Assembly (NCBI GenBank): GCA_045837725.1 | Contig: JBEWZL010000013.1 | Coordinates: 434,001-498,000 of the forward strand | From: Vermamoeba vermiformis | Taxonomy: Eukaryota > Tubulinea > Echinamoebida | Direction: 5' to 3' | Length of the DNA: 64,000 nucleotides | Shown here: positions 1 to 11,490 of the stretch, one piece after another | Numbering within the stretch: the first letter of the stretch is position 1 | Layout of the letters: the number at the start of each line of letters is the position of its first letter | Program-made: the position numbers and the translations under genes | The notes under the pieces: model-generated | The model's database searches: none | What the model saw: only the letters and a program-made list of their open reading frames with translations | Told to the model about the DNA's origin: nothing

Positions 1-2745
1 AAATTGCGCAAAAAGCTAATCCATCTTGAAAACTGAAAACATGGTTAGAAATATTAAAATAATAATATATAGTATGTTATATTACCTTGTAGTGAAATTG
101 GTGATATTGACATCCTGGTAGCCATGAGTATGTTCTTGGCACCAAGCCAACAGAGCGAATCTGTCGTTGAGACCGCAAAAGTTGATCGGTTTTATATACA
201 ATTGGTAGGCGATCTGCCATATAAGGTCCATGATAGTTTTAACATTGCCATTTACAATTTCTAAAAGAGAGAATATTAGTAAACAGATCGAGATCGACAC
301 CCGTACAAAAAAATTCTCTTCAGTTGAAAAAACAGGCTTATTATAGGTTACTTACGTGAAGTATTTACACAGGTTAAATCGATGTTGAGTCGATCTTTCA
401 GCATTTTAATTGCCAAATTGATGTTTTGAACTTTATCTACATTTGTTTTTGGATGCGGAATGAATCGAGGCATATCTTCATTTATTAGAGCCTATAAAGA
501 ATCATTAGTTAACTACATTCATTAAGCCTGATTTTCTAAGCGAAATTACCTCGGCTAAGTAAATTAGATTGACTCCATCCGTGAACTCGTCTTTGAGATC
601 TATAACTTTTTGTCGCTGCAGGTGACTGAGATGATTATTGATCCAACCAACACAAGTCTATAATAAAAGCAAACGCTCGTTAGTACATCTTTTCTCCGAA
701 GGATTTTTTGGTTCGAAATAAAGTTGATAAAATTTTTCCGAGCACGTGATCGCGTACTGGAACCGAAAAAAAAAGGCGTTTGGTACGTACCATAGTCTGC
801 ATATTTAACTGATGAAAGTCTCGCCAAACACGTGCATGAGGTGCGTCGCATTGATAGACTTGAGGCCACGCTTGTTCGCTGTTATTATTGATCGCGAGTT
901 CGTCTTCTAAATCCGGATCTTCAAACACTCCGCCACTGCTTAGACTTCTGTTTCTATGATGGCCAGTAGTAGGATGTCCATTGCCGTTATAATAGCCATT
1001 AGCACTGCCTATTGACCGCGAGCTATGCGATCCGGTTGTACTGCGATCTTCAAGACTTCCAAGGGACTCATCATCTTCCGAATTTTCGAATGTCGTATTA
1101 TCTTCTGACTGAGGGTTATTATTTCCATTAATACTATTGCTAGGATTATTTCCATTCGCTTCGTTGTTCTGGCTCAAATATTCAGGCGCTTGGTACCGAC
1201 TAACGTGCCATCCGTTTTCGACAAAAGTATTCAAGCCATAATAATGATCATCGTATTTGAATTGATCGACCATATAGTTATAATTAGGCTCGTATTCGTC
1301 TTCAGGGCTGTGGCCATTAGGTGGCGTCAGATCCGAAGTTTCGAAGGAAGTTGGTGTAAAGGAATGAATAATGTATTTGCTGAAATATAAATCGTCCTAA
1401 AATACGAGGAAATGTAAGTAACAATTTCGTAGCATTATTATTCTGTTAATCCAAACAAAAAGAAATTTCGAGTTAATCCTGATCCACAATTATCTCGCAT
1501 GAATCGTTTGCATATTATTAATCTTGATAACATTATATACTACACTTACTTTCAATAGACTCTTATCCTCAACTGTTCTAATGTTTCCTAGGGCCAAATA
1601 AGCAATGGCTTTCATCCACTCTCTTCGGGCATTTTCAGAAGGCGCAATTAATTGATAAACTGCGGAATAACGATTAATATTGTGTTATAATAGATATGGC
1701 AGTGGTATAATCTGAGAATATCTTTACACGGCACGATCAGATCCAAAAACGGCAAAAACAAAGGAATTTAAATTCAAAGCCTTAAATTAGATTTTGACAA
1801 ATTACGCTGCGTTACTATTGGTTACTAAGTGCTATATATTTACCTCGAGAGGGCGTTACAATTTCAAACTGAAAGCCTTCACCGTACTCATTCTTTTCAA
1901 TTTGTTGAATTTCTGATATTGAGTTGATATCGATCAAACCTTTGCAAATTCTGTCCTATAAACCATAACGAGTTTGTTAGTAAGCGTATATTACAAGTCT
2001 TAAAATAACACAAATTGGACGTAAGTCATTGAATTTTCGACGGTACGTTTAGCGGATTTGCATAAATAGCAATTTAAAGCCATAATAAAATCGTTTAATA
2101 CCGCTCTAGTATTGTGCTAATATAATGAGTGAGGTTTTAGACATACCCATTTCTTTCTGTAAAAATAGAGCTTGCAATCTGATTTTAGCGCGAACCATCT
2201 GTTTCTCCAGGACTTCGAAAGACTCGCTTTTTTATGCATCCATCCTATGAATAGTATATATAAGTGAGTTTAGTGTTCGGTTAGCGATAATTAAGGGAAA
2301 TAAAAGCAATTTATAAAGTACCCGAAAGGCAAAATAATTGGATCAGCCTTATTTAGTTCAAAATCGCATAAAATTGAATTATTTGCGTCACATAATAAGA
2401 ATACTAATATATATTATTGATAACGGCTTCATATATTCGGTTAGATTCTCGCTCGTATTTTCAAGCAGATTCCGTTATGAAATACATTTGCCAATTCAAT
2501 AATAATTGAGATTTTGTCAATAATTATAAATACACTGATATTAGCAGTGAATAATAATCGTTTTAAATAATTCGTGATTTGAATTTAAATATTTCATGAA
2601 GGATCACGATCGTACCTTCCATTACTACAAAGTAAGGGTCCGTTTGAGCGACAGGCTGCACGTCTTGTTCTTCGGCGTTGAGGGCCCATGAGAATTTAGT
2701 GCGCAGAGGGAATGGCTTTGACACTTGGACTCCTGATTGTTCCAT
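1..2745 (-). CDS. PH domain plus tandem calponin-homology (CH) actin-binding protein, 3' end off window
   Basis: The protein starts at 2745 (MEQSGVQVSKPF). Exons read as about 2745-2616, 2244-2147, 1955-1844, 1659-1550, 1396-791, 657-550, 491-356, 260-86 and 32 onward past the left edge, all with GT-AG borders. Exons 2-4 form a PH domain: GWMHKKASLSKSWRNRWFAL, then a closing helix with REWMKAIAYLA. A low-complexity Asn/Ser/Gly-rich linker follows in exon 5. Next comes a CH domain (GWINNHL, LKDEFTDGVNLIYLAE, NGNVKTIMDLIWQI) and the start of a second CH domain (LLAWCQEHTHGY, NITNFTTSFQDGLAF). Tandem CH domains of this alpha-actinin/spectrin type bind F-actin, and PH domains usually bind phosphoinositides. 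I infer a membrane-cortex actin linker. The C-terminus lies outside the window, so further repeats cannot be excluded. Confidence 0.85.
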
Positions 2746-3441
2746 CCCACAAAATATTTACAATTAACAAGACCTCTCGCTCTTCGGTGATAACGCGATG
2801 GATACGTCGCGCAATATATACAATAAAGATAGCTAGATCTGGTCTTTGTGTTTATTCTGTACAGCCAAGCAAGAAAATGCCCAGAAGGAATTTTTTTGTC
2901 CGTTTTATCATTTTTGTCGCAACGCACGTAGTGTGCTAGCACATTCACAACCACAAATGAGTAGGCCTGAGATTATGTTGAAAGAATAATAATGCATATC
3001 GAGAGCCAAATACGATTATGATCAGATTGAATTTTTGGCCATTCGCTCCGTAGCGGCTGATTATTTTTTTTCAGTTATAAAAATAATAATAATATTGAGA
3101 GTAATGGGAATCGTATGAATAGTGTTTTAGACCAGCATTACCACAGGTAAGAATTTTCCAGATTCACTGTTGCCCTAGGTAACGATAGGCCGGCAACAAT
3201 TTAACGAAGCTGTGAAGAATAACAAAATGCATCTTTTTTCAGGTGAAGAGAACCCCTCGTCACGGGTGACAGGTGTAGGTAAATCAATAATCAATCATTA
3301 TTTGAAACCAGACCGTGCTTAGGTTGCACCGTAGTAAAATAAGAAGGGACGTGCCGTCACTCCTAAAAATACGCGATGCAAACAATAAAAGCAATCAAGT
3401 TTTAAACACTGAAACAAAAACAACGTCACTTCAGCAACACA
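2746..3441. other. Divergent intergenic spacer
   Basis: About 700 bp between the starts of two divergent genes. It is AT-rich with short poly-T runs. I see no tRNA and no open frame with coding character, so it presumably holds the promoters of both neighbours. Confidence 0.5.
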
Positions 3442-3930
3442 ATGGGCAACTCAGCGCCAGAACCACCAATCAAGCGAGAAATAATTAGGAAGCCAGAGCC
3501 TATTATCGCCGATGTTGACGAAAGCTTGCTGCCGCAAGCAGAATTTACTTTCGATCGCGAAACAATGGGTTCGGGAGAAGGCTTCTGGGCGACTTCAAAA
3601 GAGAAGGCAAATGAACACGACTTCCCTATTCGCAATGACGAACCGTGGCCAGGCAAACAACAATTTTTAGCGAAATTGAAAAGAGTTGAATCCCTGGCGA
3701 TAGGATCGTGTTATGATGGGCACGCTCCTTGTCGACTTCAAGGCTTTGATGGCTGCACTAGAGAGTATAACGGATGCGAAGAATATGCGCTGAATACTCC
3801 TCAAGGAAAGGTCAGCTGGCCCAGCGGTTATTACCATTACCTAGCGGATCATAACGTCAAACCAAGTAAGAACTTTTATTATTTGATTATTCGTGCCGAT
3901 CAGCAATTAAAAGAATCATGCCCGTACTAG
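3442..3930 (+). CDS. Conserved hypothetical protein with a WPxGxxHY...HxVxPSxxF motif
   Basis: A single-exon frame of 162 residues begins MGNSAPEPPIKRE, with stop TAG at 3928-3930. The C-terminal half carries two Cys-containing stretches (GSCYDGHAPCRLQGFDGC and NGCEEYAL) followed by WPSGYYHYLADHNVKPSKNF. From memory, bacterial proteins of unknown function show a similar WPEGxxHYxxxHxVxxPxxF element, often next to a Cys pair; this was not searched. The reading frame runs straight through a potential donor (GTAAGA at 3867), and I favour no intron because the residues after it (KNFYYLI) continue the motif. Splicing there to 3991 would replace the tail with SLLGFCL. Lack of introns in an intron-rich region fits possible horizontal origin. 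The biochemical function is unknown. Confidence 0.65.
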   Translation: MGNSAPEPPIKREIIRKPEPIIADVDESLLPQAEFTFDRETMGSGEGFWATSKEKANEHDFPIRNDEPWPGKQQFLAKLKRVESLAIGSCYDGHAPCRLQGFDGCTREYNGCEEYALNTPQGKVSWPSGYYHYLADHNVKPSKNFYYLIIRADQQLKESCPY

Positions 3931-4284
3931 ATTATTAAAGATTGTTAATAAATTCATTTCACTTTCTACGGTAAAACCCAGATCTTCAGGTTTGCTTGGC
4001 TTTTGTTTGTGAGTTCTTACGAGGATTGGTAATGTCCATATTTGTCTTTATTGGCAAGATTAGATTCGCGGCGCGTATTGAAAATAATGAATTTTTCATG
4101 AACGGTGGTGATTTTTCTCGGGCGACACCAAAAACGCTTCGTGCAAGATTCAATTTCAAACAAATCTCCAACGAACACCCACACGAGGCCTCCAATAAAG
4201 TAAAACAATATGAGCGATTCAACGAGCCATCATCACCATCATAAAAAGGACAAAAGAAGGTCCTCCAATCCAAAACATTTTTAG

Positions 4285-5677
4285 AAGAGGTCACAGTATC
4301 GCGATTATTCAGTACTAGAGGTGCCCAAGCTGTTCATGACGTCGAGGATACTGAAAAGGTACGTGAGGAAATTGAAGATTAATTTTAAATTAATTATTTT
4401 GAATTTTAGGTGTCAGATGCCTTCGACTTGATGAAAAAATACAACATTTTGTCCGTTCCTGTTTGGGACTCGATGAAAAAACGATACAATGGCTTTATTG
4501 ATATTATCGATATTCTCTGCTTCGCCCTGCAAGTGAGTTCAGATTTGATCCGCTCCTTTTCAATTGTTAAATCTAACTTCGGAATTATTAGACCGCCGAC
4601 GATAGCTCCATTAAGCAAGGTGAAGCTGTCGGATTCTTAGAATTCACCGATATGAACTCCAAAATCAAACAACACACTTGCGGCGAGCTGATCAACAGAT
4701 CTCAACGCGACACCTACCTTCAAGTACGTTTTTTTAACAATTCTCCGCTCGAAAATAGTATATTAAGCATGTGATATTATAGGTCAGCGAAGACGCGAGT
4801 CTGGATACCGCTATTAGTGTAATGGCTCAATTCAAAGCTTATCGGTAAGTACATCCAAACCAAACTCCGCTTTTAAAATTACTCCGATACGGTATTTCCA
4901 ACGTATCAGCAAGTATTAATATTTTGGTATTAGAGTGCCTGTAGTTTCAGGAGAAGATAACGATCTGATGGGCGTTCTATCGCAATCGCTGATCGTCAAG
5001 TTCTTGGCCGAGCATATGGACAGATTTCCTGATTTAGACAAGAAGACCATTAAAGAGTTGAATATTGGCTTCAGATCTGTTATTTCCGTCAATAAGGAGA
5101 GCTCCATCAAGGACACCTTGCTGATGATCCGCAACAACAGAGTAAGTCGCGTCTAAAAGCCGTACTAATCTAGTTTATTTCATATACTAACTTTTTATTA
5201 GATTGGAGGCATTGCAGTCGTTGATAATAACAACAAATTGGTCGGTACAATTAGCGCGTCGGATCTGAAATCAATTGGTAAGCTTAAAATCCAGATTTAT
5301 TCGCATCAATTACTCTAAAATATTATTTTGCACGTTGAGTAGCTATTAAATAGCTGAAATTAGTCAATATACGCAATTTAAATCGGATCGGATCGTAGAA
5401 TTAATGTTTTTTTTGTTTAGGTTTTGGCGCAGATTTCTTAGGCGCCATGTATATGCCAATTTCATGGCTTTTAAGTCAAACACCACGTCAAAAGGACCGT
5501 CCTTACCCTATCGTGCTCAAACCAGATGCAACGATCGAGCAAGTCCTAAAAACCTTCGATGAAACAAAGGTTCATCGATTGTTCATTGTCGGCGATGATA
5601 TGCAGTCGCAAGGTGTTGTTACATTGACTGATATTTTGCAAATGTTTCATGATTACGGCCTCAAAAAGCAAAAATAG
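4285..5677 (+). CDS. Four-CBS-domain protein, AMPK gamma/SNF4-like
   Basis: Seven exons with clear GT-AG borders encode four successive CBS motifs: SDAFDLMKKYNILSVPVWD, SLDTAISVMAQFKAYRVPVV, SSIKDTLLMIRNNRIGGIAV and ATIEQVLKTFDETKVHRLFI. Exons begin near 4285, 4410, 4592, 4783, 4934, 5202 and 5421, and the stop is TAG at 5675-5677. Two CBS pairs make two Bateman modules, the layout of the AMP-sensing gamma subunit of AMPK/SNF1. IMPDH and CBS-only proteins share the fold but not this architecture. The 5' end is unresolved. An ATG at 4210 opens a His-rich, basic, typical leader (MSDSTSHHHHHKKDKRR) but is out of frame with the first CBS exon, so either a missed exon or a sequence error lies between 4210 and 4285. 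Confidence 0.8.
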
Positions 5678-5835
5678 AATTCTAAAAGTATAAGACTCTG
5701 TAAATAGTAAAGTAAATTGTTAAAGCAATTCGTACAATAGAACAACTCATTGTAAAGAGATTTTATTCGCAAGCTATTTACATATTGTACATCTGATTCA
5801 GTATTTCAGCAGATCCCATCCAAAATTTTTAGGTT

Positions 5836-8608
5836 TTACCTTTGCTTCAAGTGTTTCTTGATCACTGCCGACAGCTTATCCATAGGACAGGGCTTTACTA
5901 AGAAATCATTCATGCCAGCTTCGAGTGCTTGTTGATGTTGCTCCTCGATCGCGTGAGCGGTTAAAGCTATAATTGGAACATTGTTTCCGTCTTCTCTAAT
6001 GCGTCTAGCAGTCTCTATGCCGCCTATAGTATATCATCAATATTAAATTCATGATTCAAAAAACGTGAATTTAGGATTATTAATCCATATTCTTCTCGGA
6101 TCGCGCGCGCAAAAATCGATAATTTCCTATTTTTGGAATTTTGATAAATCAACTTGTATTTACCTAAAATTGGCATCTCAATGTCGAGTAGTATAAGCGG
6201 GTAGTTCTTTGACTTTAGCCGTTCAATCGCTTCCATCCCATTATTCGCAATATCAACCGTACAATTAATCTTCGACAATAGGCCCCTATTGAATATAGAC
6301 CATTAGAATCGATGTACGGCAATAATAACGTTCCTATGCTTACTTTAAAATGACTTGATTCACTTTGTTATCTTCGACTAGCAGTAAATGCGGCTGTTGC
6401 ACGACCGGTGTCAGATCCCCAAAATTCATCTCTTGTTTGCGTGGAGTCAAGTTCTCCGCGGGCAGATCCGCCGTGGATTCGCTAGTCAGTGGCAACCAGA
6501 ACGAGAAGGCGCAGCCTTGCTTCTCACCAGGACTAAAGAAAGTACGAGTCAGCTCACGCAATGACACGTGTCGCGGCAGTCCTGTCTTCAAAGGCTGGAC
6601 CGCCTCATAGTCCTACTTACCTCGTAACGTCAATAGCTCCATTCATCAATTTTACCAACAAGAGGCATATGTTGAGGCCCAAGCCCGTGCCCTGCTGCAC
6701 CGAATTGCACTTTCGGCTCTACATTGGTGATTCAAAAGATTAGCATCCGGATGCAAAGATACGTCGTATGTGGTATATTAACGTTTCATAGTAATAGTGC
6801 GGTAATTACCTGCTCGAATGCAGAGAATATCAAATCTTTTTCAGCCTTGTCCAATCCAATGCCAGTATCGCTTACTTCAAATTTAATAAATTTTTGTTGC
6901 AGATCCGTGTTGGTACTGATAAACGTCTTGTTCTTATCCAACTTATTATTGAACTGACAATATTCTTCTACGCAGACTTTCAACTTGATTGAGCCCTTCT
7001 CAGTAAATTTAACGGCGTTGGAGAGCAGGTTGAGCAGTATTTGCTTCGTACGGAAAAAATCTCCGGTGAACCTCTTGGGCACGCTCTCGCCAATCTCTAC
7101 GATATATTCTAACGGCTTTTGTCTTAGCAATGGCGAAATAACGCTCGTGGTAGCTTTGACAAGAGCGCTAGTGTCAATTGTTTGCTTCACGATTGTCATT
7201 TTCTCAGCCTCGATCTGCAGTTGTGGATGAACGGATGAGCACACGATATTATAATATGGATGGGTAGTACCTTTGTGAGATCCAAGATATCGTTTATGAT
7301 GCTCAACAGGTTCGACGAGCATGTTTTTGCGATCTCGATAAGACTTTTGTATTCTTCGCTCAATGGTGCGAACTGCAAGATATCTATAGCGCCAATAGTA
7401 CCGGAGAGCGGTGTCCTGATATTTCCAGGTTAATTAAATGTAAATGGCAAATATACCATTGCCTGATAAAAAGTATACAGATTTTTCCTCAATCCATCGT
7501 AATCTAATTATCGCAAATGCAATACTTTACGATATTATCGGCATAATCATATTTACCAAGATTAAATGAAAGTTAAAGTTATAAAAACTAACCTAAGCTC
7601 GTGGCTCATCCGACACAAAAATTCCGTTTTGTGCGCGCTAACTTTTTCCAGTTGTTCTATGGCTCTTGTAGTCTGCTTATAGTTTACATAGGACATTAAA
7701 GAAGTCAATGTAGTGGTGTGGATAGCAAGGCCCCTAAAATCCCAAATTAGAATCGGAGACAAGATTGGGCAATGGTATACAAAAGTATACAATGTGGATT
7801 TGTGCTTTGTTGCGTGCGGAGGTTATCCATCGCGCTATATAATAATCTCTAGTGTTACTATAGAGTATACTTACAGGTACATATTCATCAACTCGCTTTG
7901 GGAGAATGAGAAGTAGATGGGCGTAGAATCTTTTTCGTGCAGGGACATCAAGAATACGACGGATAAATTCATAAGCATTGATACTATAATACCCTCGCCC
8001 CCTAGAACAGGATTTGGTTAATTAAAGTCTTGCGGGAACGGTATACCAAATCTACGTGCGGAGAAAAGATCTCTTTGACTTACCCAATAGAAACGTGACT
8101 ATATGCAGAACCACTTGACTCCGCGGAATGTAAGCTATTAGTCCGAGGTGTTTGTTGGATAAATAGGCCATGAAATATAGTACAAATATAACGGGGTAGC
8201 CCGCTATCCGTTCTGATCCCGTCAAACAAAATGTAATTGCTGAGAGGAAGAATGTACCCGCGCATAGTGTTATTTGCCATATCATGCCTGACTCTTCTAA
8301 TATAGTACCTGCATAATATAATTAGAATTATTGATTTCATAGATCGCAGCTAAAATATACTTTTTAAATTTATAATTTACCCCATTTTATTACTTACTGA
8401 CTAATATTGCTACGAATGTTAATATTATGCTTGCTAAGCCTAGTCGACAATAACCGCCAACAATCAATTGATTCTTCTCTTTCGATCGTTTGCCCATAGA
8501 AGCTGGCTTGGCCATATTATGCATTAAATAGGCTGTAATTTTTTGTTCTAGATCTAAAAATGATTTCCACATTGTGATCAGGGGTGCTTTTAAAGCTGGA
8601 ACCACCAT
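5836..8608 (-). CDS. Membrane-anchored hybrid histidine kinase
   Basis: Several exons read from ATG at 8608 to TAA at 5838-5836. The N-terminal part holds multiple hydrophobic segments (for example WQITLCAGTFFLSAITFCLT and PVIFVLYFMAYLSN), so the sensor is probably membrane-embedded. The H-box is FLCRMSHELR with the phospho-His codon at 7603-7601. The N-box is LLNLLSNAVKFTEKGS, the G1 box DTGIGLDKAEKD and the G2 box GAAGHGLGLNICLLLVKL. A C-terminal receiver follows: LLLVEDNKVNQVIL, phospho-acceptor Asp in LILLDIEMPI (codon 6185-6183), ALTAH and LVKPCPMD. The family autophosphorylates on His and transfers to the internal receiver Asp, then to a separate phosphotransfer protein. No HPt or output domain is visible here, so the signal must leave through another gene product. 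The ligand is unknown. Confidence 0.92.
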
Positions 8609-8996
8609 TTCAATATTTATATGAAGCGACCCTTAATTGAGTCCTTTATCTTCGCGGACTTAATCCGACTATAGTTTAGTGTTGTTATATACAAAAATCT
8701 CGACAAACCATTGCAAAATTCCAAAAAGCGGTGACAAAAATTATTGCAAAGATTCTGAAGCATCTCGTCGCGCCACGTTGTGCACCACGTGTCTACTCTG
8801 TCATGAATCAATTTAATTACCGTTTCTATTGCGGTATACGACGGTTAGATAATGTGGCAGCGCTTCATGAAACTATCTGCGACAAATTTGAAGGCGGATG
8901 CAGTTTCCGATTTATTTAAAAAATGTGAAACGACAGGCTATGATGCTTGGTGCAAACTATTAATTGTTTTATTGTCTTTGGACCACAAAGGGTTAT
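8609..8996. other. Spacer with ambiguous coding signal on both strands
   Basis: Between the kinase start and the CMTR1 stop lie overlapping open stretches. On the plus strand, ATG at about 8855 opens a 52-codon frame (MWQRFMKLSATNLKADAV...) ending at TAA just before 9005, preceded by an acceptor-like TTAG. On the minus strand, a frame through about 8850-8640 (ETVIKLIHDRVDTWCTTW) also looks coding but carries an in-frame stop upstream and no clear join to the kinase. I cannot decide between an unannotated small gene, a decayed exon and chance. Confidence 0.3.
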
Positions 8997-11254
8997 TTAT
9001 ATATCGATAATTTCAACTTTGTCTTGATCCACAGCCATTCCTTCGTTGTTAGTCGTAGCAGTATTATCAGTGACTTCAATATCCATAGTATCTTCTTTCT
9101 TAGTCGTAGTGCTACTCGTAGCATTATTTGTCGGTTCTGCAGCCATATCGTTGGAGATCGTTCTTGTAAAGCTCATCTTGTTCATTTTGAAGTCGATCTC
9201 GTCCATGATCAACTTCAAGGCCTTAGTCTGCTTGTGGCAAATAACAGTAATCATCTCTTTGATGCCCTCTAAGAAGGTTCCATCGCCTTGCATGTAACTC
9301 AACGGCACCGCGCTGAACGGGCTCTTATTTTCTTCGCAATTTCGATGCAATTTATCGACGATGGCGAGGACGTCTTCAAATCTTCTGTCTTTTTCTTTCA
9401 AAAACTTGCCGACCAAGTATCGTTCTGAATTGACGATCCGACTGCGTAACGGCTTGACGATGTAACAGTCTTTGAATAATTGTGAAGTCAAGTAGATAAG
9501 ACTGATCGTCAAGTGCGAGAATGAATCAAATAACTTGCAGACGAAGTGACCTCCAGTATGAAGAGTTTTCAAAGCTGCTAAAAATTCTGAAAGCACGATC
9601 CGGCCTGAAAACAACTCCTGATAGTTCTCCATATGCTCGCCCTAAGGTCATTTATTAGTAATTTATCTATTATACCCTATTTTATTGCTCGAGCTTAAAG
9701 TAGTAAAAATAAAATTTTTGTCAAATTTCCGGATGCAGAGTAAATTCAAATACCAAAACATGATTCGATTTAATATATATACCTTCTCGTTCTTGCGTAT
9801 TCTAAATCCACCGTCAGAAACGAAAACATTGATTTCCTCCTTTTCCACGAGCTTTTGCAAAGCTTCAAGGTTAGCTGGTTTGTACACATCGCCCGTGCCG
9901 TCCTCGCCGTAGGTAATAGTGAAGTTTCGATCAGTCTCTAGTTGGCGATACCATACATCTGATGACGGGGTCATAGGCACTTTGAGTGTCATACCATAGC
10001 TGAAAAAGTATCATTAACTAGTGCCTTAAAAATATCAACAAAATTTCGATTGCAACGACCACACTTGCAAATAACGCTATTATAGTCATATACAATCATA
10101 TCTACTAGTATATGATGATAGTTATTATGCTTGACGGGGAGATCAAATGCGTAGAAAGCCGAGTTTGGTCAGTGAATTTGCAATGGCTGTAGACTTACCC
10201 AAAGGAAGGTGCAGGCGCGCGCTCGAGCATCATTTGCGAAAAAGCACCGGGACCACCACACAAATCAATAAAAGTGGTCTTTTCAATGCCTTCAAACAAG
10301 TCCACGGCTTCATGAACCTCCCACAACTTATCACCAGCTCTGTTTGAGAATCTAACGCCATCATATTAACTCACGTACATATAATAACATTTAATATGCT
10401 TACCTTGAGCTACCCTTCTTATCTTGAGGGAAAATCGAGTCGCGAACTTGATAATAAATTTTGTCTTGTCCTGAGTCGAATAAATCGTCCAATCTAGTTA
10501 AAAATAATACGATTAATATTTTATCGATAATATTTATAATTAAAAAGTTGTAGTGTCTCGTTTAAATATAATACCTGTTTTTTTGTCCCCACAAGGCTCT
10601 AATGTCTTCTTCAGGGCAATAACCAGCAAAACTCATTCTCGAAGGGTCATCAACATCAGAGTTAACGAGATCAGGGTGTGTTTCTTCATAATCAAAGCTT
10701 TCGCGTGGCATACTGGCGATCTTGAAAACTTCTCGTTTTTCCTCAACCTCGGTGCTAAAAATATTCAAAATAAATATTTTATAATATGAGATGATAAGGT
10801 ATAATTTTTTAAACGCTAAAGCAGCCGATTTAAATTATTTCCAATTTTTTTCAGATGGTGATATTTTTTGTAATTACCCCAACTTTCTTCGCTTTCCACG
10901 GTCATCATATCCACGATCGTATTCATCGTCTACGCTATCTCGTCCTCTTTTACGACTATTTTGATTATTGTTGCTGTAGCCTTCACTCTTGCGTCGATCT
11001 GCAGGTCTGCGATCTCGTCCAAACTGATCGCGGTCCTCATCACGATAATAATCAGATTTTCTTCTATTATTTCGCTGATTATTTCCTCGTCTGTCTCTAT
11101 AATCATCGTCTTCTTTTGGTCGATCAACTACTCCAAACTTTTTAGCCCGCAATTCCATGCGCTCCTTCTCGGAGAGGTTCTTAAGGTCGTTAGGCACTGC
11201 ATCAAGTGCTGCTAGTTTTTGTTCCGAGTCTTGATTCTGTTGTGGTTCACTCAT
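8997..11254 (-). CDS. CMTR1: mRNA cap-specific 2'-O-ribose methyltransferase 1 (CMTR1/FTSJD2-like)
   Basis: Exons run from ATG at 11254 (MSEPQQNQDSEQKL) to TAA at 8999-8997. An in-frame ATG at 11302 could add 16 residues. The N-terminal part is charged and Arg/Asp-rich (RGRDSVDDEYDRGYDDRGK), resembling RNA-binding tails. The RFM methyltransferase core follows: RAGDKLWEV (first catalytic Lys), FIDLCGGPGAFSQMML (SAM site), YGMTLKVP, NVFVSDGGFRI (catalytic Asp), GGHFVCKLFDSF (second Lys) and NSERYLVGKF (Glu). That K-D-K-E tetrad is the FtsJ/RrmJ signature, and the flanking sequence matches my memory of CMTR1 well (TLKxP, TGGHFxCKxFDxF, SxxxNSERYxVxK). It methylates the first transcribed nucleotide of mRNA. 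No G-patch or WW domain is visible, unlike animal CMTR1. Confidence 0.93.
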
Positions 11255-11490
11255 GTTGCTCGAAGACAAACTGAAAATTGAACGAGAATTGCTTTGCAAC
11301 ATTTGTGGACTGATTTAGAAACTTCTAACCCTATTCTATACGTAATAACATATTTGATAGACTACAGGCATTTGGCCCGTTGTTACTCGTTCTTAACGGA
11401 TCTTTCAGCAGATTCGAATACAGATCGAAGAAACTGCATTGTTTGAACTACTTTGAAGCTGACATTTTATTAGTTACTACCAGCGTCAAT

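Noticed and set aside
2625-2954. 109-codon minus frame overlapping the first exon of the PH/CH gene
   Set aside because: It is out of frame with the supported exon and has random composition.
3867-3990. Possible intron in the gene at 3442
   Set aside because: Donor and acceptor exist, but splicing would break the WPxGxxHY...PSxxF motif that continues across the site.
10855-11145. Plus-strand frame over the CMTR1 N-terminus
   Set aside because: Antisense of the Arg/Asp-rich CMTR1 exon; no ATG context, no motif.
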